A stretch of 6,464 nucleotides of DNA. Source: a bacterium. Its GTDB lineage: Bacteria; Chloroflexota; Dormibacteria; Aeolococcales; Bog-877. The notes below the pieces were generated by a model that was not told the origin of the DNA, did no database searches, and worked only from the letters and a program-made list of their open reading frames with translations. The position numbers and the translations under genes are program-made. The stretch lies in NCBI GenBank assembly GCA_021844355.1, contig JAKBTP010000015.1, positions 1-6,464 on the forward strand, given 5' to 3'. Of this stretch, positions 1-5,764 are shown one piece after another (within the stretch, counting starts at the first letter, position 1; each line of letters opens with the position of its first letter).

Positions 1-674
1 TCCAGGAGCGCCGCCTCCACCCGCCCAGTGCCCTCGAACCTGGCCGCCGTGGTGGCGGTCAAGAGGTGCACCCCGTGCTCCCGATGCTGGTCGGCGGCCC
101 AGGTGGCCACCACTGACCCCAGGGCGCCCAGGGGAAGCTTCCCCGCCTCCACCAGGTGGACTTCGCATCCCATCTCCCGCGCGGTGGCAGCCACCTCGCT
201 GCCGAGAAACCCGGCCCCCAGGACCAGCACGCTGGCGCCAGGGCGGAGCCGGTCGCGGATCACGTCGGCATCCTCGACGGTGCGGAGCGTCGCCACCCCC
301 GGAAGGTCGGCGCCCGGGATGGCCGGGCGGACCGGTTCGGAGCCCAGGGCGAGCAGGAGCCGGTCGTATCGCAGCCGCTCTCCGTCGGCCAGGGTCAGGG
401 TCCGCTCCGAGGGGGAGACCGCGGCCACCCTGGTCGAGGTCCTCACTTCGACGGCGTTCTCGGCGTAGAAGGCCGCCGGCCGGACCAGCAGCCGAGATTC
501 GGCCAGCTTCCCTCGCAGGTACTGCTTGGAGAGTGGGGGGCGCTCATGGGGGAGGCGGGGCTCGTCGGTGAGCAGCACCAGCCGGCCGTCGTAGCCGAGC
601 TCTCGAAGGCGCTCGACCGCCCGGCCCGCGGCCAAGCCCCCTCCGGCGATGGCGAACACGGGGCGTGGGGCCAC
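1..674 (-). CDS. FAD-dependent NAD(P)H oxidoreductase, AIF/ferredoxin-reductase family (C-terminus beyond window)
   Basis: About 224 N-terminal residues are visible; the C-terminus lies beyond the left edge, and family members are usually about 400 residues. Seen: an N-terminal FAD-binding glycine motif (FAIAGGGLAAGRA, residues about 7-19), the family signature HERPPLSKQYL about 30 residues later, the LLLALGS motif that closes the first FAD segment, and a second dinucleotide fold (VLVLGAGFLGSEVAA) for NAD(P)H. Known of the family: these flavoproteins pass electrons from NAD(P)H to a ferredoxin or Rieske protein in oxygenase systems, or act as AIF-like oxidoreductases. FLGSE resembles AIF and ferredoxin reductases alike. 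No ferredoxin or oxygenase gene is visible, so the partner is unknown. The GTG at 674 is preferred because it puts the glycine motif at the usual distance from the start; GTG at 659 or 719 is possible, and none has a strong ribosome binding site. It is divergent from the NUDIX gene. Confidence 0.88.
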   Translation of the reverse strand, partial: MAPRPVFAIAGGGLAAGRAVERLRELGYDGRLVLLTDEPRLPHERPPLSKQYLRGKLAESRLLVRPAAFYAENAVEVRTSTRVAAVSPSERTLTLADGERLRYDRLLLALGSEPVRPAIPGADLPGVATLRTVEDADVIRDRLRPGASVLVLGAGFLGSEVAATAREMGCEVHLVEAGKLPLGALGSVVATWAADQHREHGVHLLTATTAARFEGTGRVEAALL

Positions 675-734
675 CAGGGCAGGGTAGCGCTCCGCCCCCC
701 AAGGCGGCCGCAGAGCCACCCGACTATGCTCACG

Positions 735-751
735 CTCGATGCCAGATCGAG
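735..751. promoter_or_regulatory. 17-bp inverted repeat between divergent genes (possible operator)
   Basis: CTCGAT and ATCGAG are perfect inverted arms around the 5-base spacer GCCAG. The site lies in the region between the divergent reductase and NUDIX genes, where both promoters should lie. A TATGCT hexamer (725-730), similar to a -10 element, lies just upstream, but no -35 was recognised. A role as an operator is inference; a 6-bp arm pair can arise by chance. Confidence 0.3.
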
Positions 752-788
752 TCGTCCCGCCGGCGCCCCGGGAGCTGGGTTAGACCCG

Positions 789-1493
789 GTGTCCAAGGCG
801 TCTGCCAGCCCGGTCGGGGTCGTGGCCGGAAGGGAGGAGGTGCTGGTCCTGCCGCGCGAGGTCGCCCTCGGTCCGGTCCCGTGGCACGGGATCCGCCTCG
901 AACGGGTGAGCGAGGTCCTCGCCGCCATCCCCCGCCACGGGCGCTTCCTGCCCCGGGCGGAGGTCGAGGGCGACGACCGCTGGCAGCAGGTGATTCCCCA
1001 CCTGGTGGTGAGCTGCGGCCAGACGGTGCTGGCCATGCGGCGGCTGGGTCGCGGCAGCGAGCGCCGACTGCGCGGACAGGTGACCTTGGGGGTGGGCGGC
1101 CATATCAACGCCGAGGACGGGCCGCTCGAGGGAGCCTTCCTACGTGGATGCCTCAGGGAGTGGGCCGAGGAGGTGGTCTCTCCCGCTCCCGCCAAAGGCC
1201 GGCTCGTGGGGCTGATCAAGGACGGCGCCGGAGAGGTGGGCCGAGTCCACCTGGGAGTCCTGGTGATGGTGACCGCCGGGGCGGAGGGGGTCGCCGTGCG
1301 CGAGGAGGAGAAGCTCGAGGGGCGGCTGCTGGCGGTGTCCGAACTCGAGGTGCTGTATCTGGAGATGGAGACGTGGTCCCAGTTCGTCTACGACCGGCTC
1401 CTGAGGGGGGTGGCGGGCCCGGTCCCGGTCACCGGCCCGGAGATCACGCTGCCCGCTTCCCCAGCGGGTCCGGCTGGTAGACTCGGCGGATGA
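789..1493 (+). CDS. NUDIX hydrolase, COG4112-like (predicted phosphoesterase, MutT family)
   Basis: Predicted hydrolase of a nucleoside diphosphate linked to another moiety; the substrate is unknown. From the GTG at 789 it has 234 residues. Seen: HGRFLPRAEVE (50-60), IPHLVVSCG (69-77), a GVGGHINAED stretch (101-110), the Nudix helix core REWAEEV (123-129), EVGRVHLGVL (149-158) and METWSQFVYDRL (193-204). This order matches what I recall of COG4112 proteins, including GGHIN before the helix and METWS near the end. The metal-binding REUxEE glutamates (E124, E127, E128) are present, but spacing from the first glycine is longer than the classic box and the glycine after EE is Val. Residues after about 208 are Gly/Pro-rich and probably disordered. 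The start is uncertain: ATG 726 adds 21 residues including a rare TTA codon, GTG 822 fits where homologues begin, and none has a clear ribosome binding site. The stop overlaps the next start by 4 bases. Confidence 0.82.
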   Translation: MSKASASPVGVVAGREEVLVLPREVALGPVPWHGIRLERVSEVLAAIPRHGRFLPRAEVEGDDRWQQVIPHLVVSCGQTVLAMRRLGRGSERRLRGQVTLGVGGHINAEDGPLEGAFLRGCLREWAEEVVSPAPAKGRLVGLIKDGAGEVGRVHLGVLVMVTAGAEGVAVREEEKLEGRLLAVSELEVLYLEMETWSQFVYDRLLRGVAGPVPVTGPEITLPASPAGPAGRLGG

Positions 1494-1891
1494 GCTACCA
1501 GCCGGAGCCGGAGACCGGGCACAACCGCCCACCGCTCTGGGTCACTACGGGCGCGGGGTTTGACGGATATCGGGTGGTGCGCCAGCTGGGGGTGGTTCGG
1601 GGCCTCATGATCCGCTCCCGCTCGGTGGTGGGCAACATCGGGGCTGGCCTGCAGCAGTTCGTCGGTGGCCGCCAGACCGTGTACATGACCATGAGCGACC
1701 ACGCCCGCCAGGAGGCCTTCGACCTCATGGTCGAGCACGCCGCCGCTCTCGGCGCCAACGCGGTGCTGGCCATGCGCTACGACTCCAACGAGCTGTCCCC
1801 CGGGGTGAGCGAGATTCTCGCCTATGGCACCGCGGTCGTGATCGCGGCCGTGGACGCCTCGGCGGCCGCTCCGCCCTCGACTCCGGTCTGA
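1490..1891 (+). CDS. UPF0145 / YbjQ-family protein
   Basis: 133-residue cytosolic protein of the YbjQ family, sometimes called a putative heavy-metal-binding domain; its biochemical role is not established. Seen: an N-terminal Pro-rich segment of about 16 residues, then VTTGAGFDGYRVV (18-30), LGVVRGL (33-39), the VGGR segment (58-61), ARQEAFDLM (72-80), LGANAVLAMRYD (87-98) and a final AYGTAVVI strand (111-118). These follow the family pattern of strand, GGR segment, helix and ALGA-AVV strand. Length is slightly above the usual 105 or so because of N- and C-terminal additions. There is no cysteine, so a thiol metal site is unlikely. The ATG overlaps the stop of the NUDIX gene in an ATGA, which suggests translational coupling and co-expression with it. 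Confidence 0.82.
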   Translation: MSYQPEPETGHNRPPLWVTTGAGFDGYRVVRQLGVVRGLMIRSRSVVGNIGAGLQQFVGGRQTVYMTMSDHARQEAFDLMVEHAAALGANAVLAMRYDSNELSPGVSEILAYGTAVVIAAVDASAAAPPSTPV

Positions 1892-1932
1892 GCATCCCCC
1901 GCACCCTTCTGCAGCATCCGACTGTCCAACCC

Positions 1933-1936
1933 AGGA
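1933..1936 (+). promoter_or_regulatory. ribosome binding site of the sulfur-carrier gene
   Basis: AGGA lies 6 bases before the ATG at 1943. It favours that ATG over the in-frame TTG at 1937, which directly abuts the AGGA. Confidence 0.5.
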
Positions 1937-1942
1937 TTGAAA

Positions 1943-2224
1943 ATGAGCACCAAGATCCGCATTCCCAGCCCCCTGCGCCAGCTCACCGGCGGACAGGCCG
2001 AGGTCGAGGTGGAGGGGGACACCGTGGGCGGTGCCCTGGCTGACCTGGAGCTCAGGTTCCCCGGTTTCCAGGCCCGCCTCTTCGAGGCCGACGGCTCCCT
2101 CCGGCATTTTGTCAACGTCTACCGCAACGATGAGGACATCCGCACCTCGGGTGGGCTGGAGACCTCGCTCGAGCCCCAGGATGAGATCAGCATCGTTCCC
2201 GCCGTCGCGGGCGGGCTGAGGTAG
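1943..2224 (+). CDS. cysO: CysO-like sulfur-carrier protein (MoaD/ThiS beta-grasp fold) with a Leu-Arg tail after diglycine
   Basis: 93-residue ubiquitin-like sulfur carrier. In this family the C-terminal glycine is adenylated by a MoeB/ThiF-type E1-like enzyme and turned into a thiocarboxylate that donates sulfur; in mycobacteria CysO feeds cysteine synthesis through CysM. Seen: IRIPSPLRQLTGGQ (5-18), the FVNVYRNDEDIR strand (56-67), SGGLET (69-74), a D-E-I-SIVPAVAGG end (80-91). The FVN-Y-NDED and PAVAGG signatures are closer to CysO than to MoaD or ThiS. Unusually, the diglycine at 90-91 is followed by Leu-Arg, so a protease of the Mec/JAMM type should expose it first; mycobacterial CysO, as I recall it, ends exactly at GG. 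The ATG at 1943 has an AGGA site 6 bases upstream. mnmA follows, so an alternative or additional role in tRNA thiolation is possible but inferred. Confidence 0.9.
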   Translation: MSTKIRIPSPLRQLTGGQAEVEVEGDTVGGALADLELRFPGFQARLFEADGSLRHFVNVYRNDEDIRTSGGLETSLEPQDEISIVPAVAGGLR

Positions 2225-2277
2225 TCGACGGAGCCAGGTCCCAGACGGTGCTTGCGACCCCGGCCGCGACCGTGCCC

Positions 2278-2298
2278 GGGCCTCAGCGAGCTGAGCCC
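2278..2298 (+). repeat. hairpin in the leader before mnmA
   Basis: Left arm GGGCCTCAG (2278-2286) and right arm CTGAGCCC (2291-2298) pair over 8 bp with one bulged C and a CGAG loop. No T-tract follows, so it is not a typical rho-independent terminator. It lies between the sulfur-carrier stop and the preferred mnmA start, and would fall inside the coding region if the GTG at 2248 were used. Its role is unknown. Confidence 0.35.
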
Positions 2299-2361
2299 GA
2301 AGTGAACCCGGGGCCCGCTGACCCAAGGGGCCCATCCCTCCCCTGCTGGACGGTGCCACTG

Positions 2362-3492
2362 GTGAAGGACCTGGCGGGCATCGAGCCTCGACCAACCCTG
2401 GTGGCTGTGGCCATGAGCGGGGGAGTGGACAGCTCGGTGGCAGCGGCCCTGCTTTCAGCCTCCGGGCTGCCGGTCGTCGGGGTGACCATGAGATTGTGGG
2501 CGGAGGAGGACTTCGAGCGCGGGGAGGGCGGCTGCTGCTCCCTGGACGCCGTGGAGGACGCCCGGCGGGTCTGCGCCCGGCTGGGAATCCCCCATTACGT
2601 GATCAACCTTCGCGACCGGTTCGAGCGGTCGGTCGTGGGGCAGTTCCTCGAGGAGTACCGGGAGGGCCGGACCCCCAATCCCTGCGTCCGCTGCAACGAG
2701 ACCGTGAAATTTGCCGACCTCTACCTGCGCATGTCGCGGGCCGGCGCCAGCCATCTGGCCACGGGCCATTACGCCCAGGTTGAACAGGGCGGCGCCACGG
2801 GGGTGGTGCTACGGCGTGGGCGCGACCCGCGCAAGGACCAGTCCTACACGCTCTACCGCACACCCCTCGAGGTCCTCCGCCGCTGCCTGTTCCCGCTCGG
2901 CAGCCTGGAGAAGCCCCGGGTCCGCGAGCTGGCCGGCGCGCTGGGCCTTGGAGTCGCGGCCAAGCCGGACAGCCAGGAGCTCTGCTTTGTGGGTGGGGGC
3001 GACCATCGGGAGCTGCTGGCCCGGGAGCTCGCCGGCTCGTTCTCCGAGGGCCCGGTGGTGGACCGGCAGGGAGTGCTGGTGGGGCGCCACCGGGGGGTGC
3101 CCTTCTACACCGTGGGGCAGCGGCATGGTCTGGGGCTATCGCCCCGACGTCCGGACGCCGACCCCGTCTACGTCTATGAGGTCGACCGCGCCCGCAACAC
3201 CCTGAGGGTGGGGCCGTGGAGCTCCTTGCTTCGGGCCCGCTGCGCACTCTCCCGGGTGGTGGTGCTGGCACCCCCGCCTGGCCGTGGCTGGCACCGGGGT
3301 CTGGCCCAACTCAGGGCGCACGCCAAGCCGACCCCGGTGAGCTGGCGCCTCATCCCGCGGGAGCGGGCCGAGGTCCGCTTCTCCACCCCTCAGGTGGCGG
3401 TCTCGCCTGGCCAGTCGCTGGTCCTCTACGATGGGGACCAGGTGGTGGCGGGCGGGGAGATCCAGGTGGAATCCGGGGAGGAGTGCGACTGA
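2362..3492 (+). CDS. mnmA: tRNA-specific 2-thiouridylase MnmA
   Basis: Cytosolic enzyme that makes 2-thiouridine at wobble position 34 of Glu, Gln and Lys tRNAs, using ATP and a sulfur relay from a cysteine desulfurase. From GTG 2362 it is 376 residues, close to the usual 360-370. Seen: the PP-loop SGGVDSS (19-25) that binds ATP, MRLW (43-46), catalytic Cys in TPNPC (C108), TGHYA (134-138), KDQSYTLY (158-165), the second catalytic Cys in DSQELCFV (C208) and the GQRHGLGL motif of the central domain, followed by a C-terminal beta-barrel-like region. Both cysteines needed for the persulfide mechanism are present. An in-frame GTG at 2248 would add 38 Pro/Ala-rich residues with no family counterpart and would cover a hairpin, so 2362 (or GTG 2353) is preferred, though its ribosome binding site is weak. 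A sulfur carrier lies upstream; the stop shares one base with the next start. Confidence 0.96.
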   Translation: MKDLAGIEPRPTLVAVAMSGGVDSSVAAALLSASGLPVVGVTMRLWAEEDFERGEGGCCSLDAVEDARRVCARLGIPHYVINLRDRFERSVVGQFLEEYREGRTPNPCVRCNETVKFADLYLRMSRAGASHLATGHYAQVEQGGATGVVLRRGRDPRKDQSYTLYRTPLEVLRRCLFPLGSLEKPRVRELAGALGLGVAAKPDSQELCFVGGGDHRELLARELAGSFSEGPVVDRQGVLVGRHRGVPFYTVGQRHGLGLSPRRPDADPVYVYEVDRARNTLRVGPWSSLLRARCALSRVVVLAPPPGRGWHRGLAQLRAHAKPTPVSWRLIPRERAEVRFSTPQVAVSPGQSLVLYDGDQVVAGGEIQVESGEECD

Positions 3493-3824
3493 TGGCCTGG
3501 CCAGTGGAGGCCGTCCTTCTGCTCATGGCCTGGGCCGGCTGCCTTCTGGCCTGCGCCTCGCTGCAGCTCGCCTACAGCTGGAGGAGCTGGCCACTGGCGC
3601 TCTTCGGGGCGGCGACGTCCCTGGCCCTCGTGGCGGAGGTGGGGGCGCTCAACGGCTCATTCGGGCCCGTTCTGGCAGCTGGAGTCGGGGTCCCCACCCT
3701 GATCCTGGCCGGAGTGGCCGTGGCCGCCCTGGCGGTGTACCTGCTGCTGCCCCCTCCGGCCGCCCGGCCGGTGGACCGCCCGCTTCCCACCGGCCCGGCG
3801 GCGAATCCGGACAGCGAGGCCTGA
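3492..3824 (+). CDS. small three-helix membrane protein, unknown function
   Basis: 110 residues; not recognised. Three hydrophobic segments are visible, at about 5-27, 34-53 and 58-86, followed by a 24-residue Pro/Ala-rich tail ending in acidic residues. Charged residues are scarce: E6, R31 and E49 are the only ones before the tail, and E49 lies inside the second helix. Two cysteines (C17, C21) sit in helix 1. The start ATG shares one base with the mnmA stop and has a strong ribosome binding site, GGGGAGGAG at 3475-3483, 8 bases upstream, which supports it as a real gene. It appears co-transcribed with mnmA and the following genes, but nothing in the sequence links it to tRNA modification. 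Confidence 0.75.
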   Translation: MAWPVEAVLLLMAWAGCLLACASLQLAYSWRSWPLALFGAATSLALVAEVGALNGSFGPVLAAGVGVPTLILAGVAVAALAVYLLLPPPAARPVDRPLPTGPAANPDSEA

Positions 3825-3826
3825 GG

Positions 3827-4105
3827 GTGCTCTCCGCGGTGCTCGGGCTGGTGGTTGCCATCCTGGCCGCGGCCGGGCTTCTCCGCCTCGGACCGTCTGC
3901 CGCTCCCCTGCGGACGGCCAGACTCCTGGTGCGCCGGGGTGGTCTTCTCACCTGGGGCTACGCGCCGGCTGCCCTGGCGGTGCTGGCGCTGGCAGTGCTC
4001 GGGCACGGGTCGGGGGCGATGCTGGTGGCGGTGGTGGGCGCTCTGGTGCTGGTGGCGCTGCTGAGCGCTGGGTTCCTGGCTCGCTATCCCCGGGCCGACG
4101 GATGA
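3827..4105 (+). CDS. small three-helix membrane protein, unknown function
   Basis: 92 residues; not recognised. Hydrophobic segments lie at about 2-19, 40-58 and 62-84. Between the first two is a basic stretch with five arginines (R20, R29, R32, R36, R37), which by the positive-inside rule should face the cytoplasm. The GTG at 3827 is only 2 bases after the previous stop and has GAGG at 3816-3819, 7 bases upstream. The stop overlaps the start of the prenyl synthase in an ATGA, so the three genes are probably translated in a coupled way. The tight spacing suggests the two small proteins act together, or with the lipid/quinone pathway, but this is inference. Confidence 0.72.
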   Translation: MLSAVLGLVVAILAAAGLLRLGPSAAPLRTARLLVRRGGLLTWGYAPAALAVLALAVLGHGSGAMLVAVVGALVLVALLSAGFLARYPRADG

Positions 4106-5643
4106 GCGCCTCGCTCTCGGTCGGGGTACAGGAGCCGCTCCCGCCGGTGCGCGGGAGGCGAGGTCGGGAGCTGTGCCGGGCGACGCTTGAGCAGATCGAG
4201 GGGCGGCAGTTCGGCGGCCCTCTCCGGTCGCCTGAGGAGCTGGGGGTGGCCGCCCTGTGGGCGCTCAGGGCGGGGGCCAAGGCACCCAGGCTGGCGCCCT
4301 CGGTGGCCCAGCTGGCGGGCGCCGTTGAGCTGACCCAGCGGGCCCTGGAGTGGCACTGGGCGGCCGCCAGCGGCAGCTCCCCGGTGGGGTTGGGAACCCT
4401 GGCGGGCGACTACTGCCTCGCTCAGGCTGCCGCCCTGCTGACCCGCTGCGGCAGTGTGGAGTATGAGGCGGCCCTCGCGGACGGGCTGACCTCAGCTGGG
4501 GCGGCGCTCGCCACCGGCGCGGACATCGCGGTGGTGGTGCGTCAGCTGCTGCCTCCTGCCGGCTGGAGCGCGGCCCGCGCGGCCGGGGCTTCCGGCGAGG
4601 TACAGGCGAGGTGGTGGCGAGGAGGAAGGCGTCTGGCCGCGACGGGCGCCGCCGAGGGCACCTCGCTGCCGCTTCCTCCGGAGGTCGGGGCACTCCTGTC
4701 GTCCAGCGACCCCCTCGAGCGCCAGCTCGGCCGCACCCTAAGCGGCGACCCGGCCGCGGTGGCGGCGCCGATGGCCCGGTTGCTGGGCGCCGGAGGGAAG
4801 CGCATCCGGGCCCGCCTGGTGCTCCTGGCCGCCGAGCTGGGCCCCGCCTACCGTCCGGGGACCGCCTTGAGCGGGGCCGCCGCCATGGAGATCATCCATG
4901 CCGCCACCCTCTGCCACGACGACCTCGTGGACGGCGCTGACTCGCGCCGGGGCGCCCCCACGGTGGCTGCCACCCAGGGCCCCCTGGTCGCCCTCGGCGT
5001 GGGGGATTTCTACCTGGGGCGGGCCTCGGGGATGGTGGCGAGGCTAGGCGACATGAGGGTATCGCGGGCTTTCGCCAGGGCGCTGGTGGAGATCGCCGAC
5101 GGGCAGTTGCGGGAGCTGGAGCGCCGCTCCGAATGGTCCGGGGCGCTCACCCCATATGTCCAGGTGGCGCGCCGCAAGACCGGTTCGCTCCTCTCCGCCT
5201 GCGGAGCCATCGGCGCCCTGGTATCTGGCGCCAGGGCCTCGGAGGTGAGGGCGGTGGCCAGGTTCGCTCGCGACCTGGGGCTGGCCTTCCAGGGGATCGA
5301 CGACTGCCTGGACTTCAGTGACCCGGGTCGCACAGGCAAGCCGGCGGGGATCGACCTGGCCCAGGGAATCTGTGGGCTCCCTGTCCTCTGCGCCCTCCGG
5401 GGGCCGCACCGCTCAGAGGTGCTTGTTCTCCTGCGCCGCATGGACCGGGCGGCACCGGCGGCGGCCACGGCGCTGCGGGAGCAGGTGGTCTTGCTGGTCC
5501 ATGAGTCCGGGGCCCTGGCCCGTGCCCGGGAGGTCGCCGACGGCTGGAGTGGGGAGGCGCTCGCCCACATCGCCGGCCTCTCACCGTCGCTCAAGTCGCG
5601 TCTTGAGGCCTTCGCCGATCGCCTCACGCTACGTGACCGCTGA
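4102..5643 (+). CDS. polyprenyl diphosphate synthase with a fused degenerate N-terminal synthase-like domain
   Basis: Trans-prenyl chain elongation enzyme that adds isopentenyl diphosphate units to an allylic diphosphate, probably to make the menaquinone side chain. It has 513 residues against about 320-350 in the family. The catalytic part is 195-513: GGKRIRAR (231-238), first Asp-rich motif CHDDLVD (271-277), GDFYLGRA (301-308), RRKTGSL (357-363), second Asp-rich motif FQGIDDCLDF (396-405) and GKPAGIDL (412-419). Both DDxxD motifs are intact. Residues about 42-140 repeat the order of the catalytic fold: AGAVELTQRALEWHW (72-86) lines up with AAAMEIIHAATLCHDD (259-274) and LAGDYCLAQAAALL (100-113) with VGDFYLGRASGMV (300-312), but the Asp-rich motif is absent from the N-terminal copy. 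This resembles a fusion of the non-catalytic HepS-type and catalytic HepT-type subunits, although an independent duplication is possible. The start overlaps the previous stop by 4 bases. Chain length cannot be read from the sequence with confidence. Confidence 0.93.
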   Translation: MSASLSVGVQEPLPPVRGRRGRELCRATLEQIEGRQFGGPLRSPEELGVAALWALRAGAKAPRLAPSVAQLAGAVELTQRALEWHWAAASGSSPVGLGTLAGDYCLAQAAALLTRCGSVEYEAALADGLTSAGAALATGADIAVVVRQLLPPAGWSAARAAGASGEVQARWWRGGRRLAATGAAEGTSLPLPPEVGALLSSSDPLERQLGRTLSGDPAAVAAPMARLLGAGGKRIRARLVLLAAELGPAYRPGTALSGAAAMEIIHAATLCHDDLVDGADSRRGAPTVAATQGPLVALGVGDFYLGRASGMVARLGDMRVSRAFARALVEIADGQLRELERRSEWSGALTPYVQVARRKTGSLLSACGAIGALVSGARASEVRAVARFARDLGLAFQGIDDCLDFSDPGRTGKPAGIDLAQGICGLPVLCALRGPHRSEVLVLLRRMDRAAPAAATALREQVVLLVHESGALARAREVADGWSGEALAHIAGLSPSLKSRLEAFADRLTLRDR

Positions 5644-5675
5644 GCGTCACCCCTCAGGGGGCGATCTCGCTCCCA

Positions 5676-5681
5676 TAAAAT
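5676..5681 (+). promoter_or_regulatory. possible -10 element upstream of nuoJ-like gene
   Basis: TAAAAT sits in the most AT-rich short patch of the 121-bp gap after the prenyl synthase. No convincing -35 lies 16-18 bases upstream, so promoter activity is only suggested. Confidence 0.25.
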
Positions 5682-5683
5682 GA

Positions 5684-5710
5684 CGGCCCGTGCCACGTGC
5701 ACGTGGGCCG
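5684..5710. repeat. perfect 14-bp palindrome within a longer hairpin
   Basis: CCACGTGCACGTGG (5693-5706) is a perfect palindrome containing two CACGTG hexamers that overlap at its centre. As RNA, CGGCCCGTG (5684-5692) can pair with CACG plus GGGCCG (5700-5710, one bulged T) around a CCACGTG loop. It lies just after a possible -10 and before the nuoJ-like gene, fitting an operator or a leader hairpin. No T-run follows, so it is an unlikely terminator. Confidence 0.45.
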
Positions 5711-5764
5711 GGTCGCGCCGGGCGCGGCGGCTGTGACCGAGTCGGTCAGGAGGCGCTTCGGTAG

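Noticed and set aside
28..468. Rightward open frame of 146 codons
   Set aside because: It is antisense to the reductase gene, whose leftward translation shows clear FAD and NAD(P)H motifs; the rightward product is Arg/Ser/Pro-rich with no recognisable domain.
156..725. Upstream extension of the NUDIX frame
   Set aside because: The open frame extends this far only because it lies opposite the reductase coding region; no family similarity precedes about 822.
725..730. TATGCT as a firm -10 promoter element for the NUDIX gene
   Set aside because: No matching -35 about 17 bases upstream, and it overlaps a possible ATG start at 726; noted only as context for the palindrome.
1490..1891. Heavy-metal binding by the YbjQ-like protein
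   Set aside because: The protein has no cysteine and no obvious metal-ligand cluster; the family label alone is not evidence.
1388..2395. Leftward open frame of 335 codons
   Set aside because: It covers three well-supported rightward genes (YbjQ-like, sulfur carrier and parts of neighbours) and has no recognisable motif; it is a high-GC shadow.
2603..3271. Leftward open frame of 222 codons opposite mnmA
   Set aside because: The product is Arg/Pro/Gly-rich low complexity, and the MnmA frame carries all catalytic motifs across this interval.
3827..4105. Resemblance of the 92-residue protein to MrpG/MnhG antiporter subunits
   Set aside because: Only a GLLRL string and three helices match; the rest of the family motif is absent, so no name was assigned despite the nearby NuoJ/K-like genes.
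5650..5660. CCCC-TCA-GGGG hairpin after the prenyl synthase as a terminator
   Set aside because: The stem is only 4 bp and no T-run follows on the + strand.
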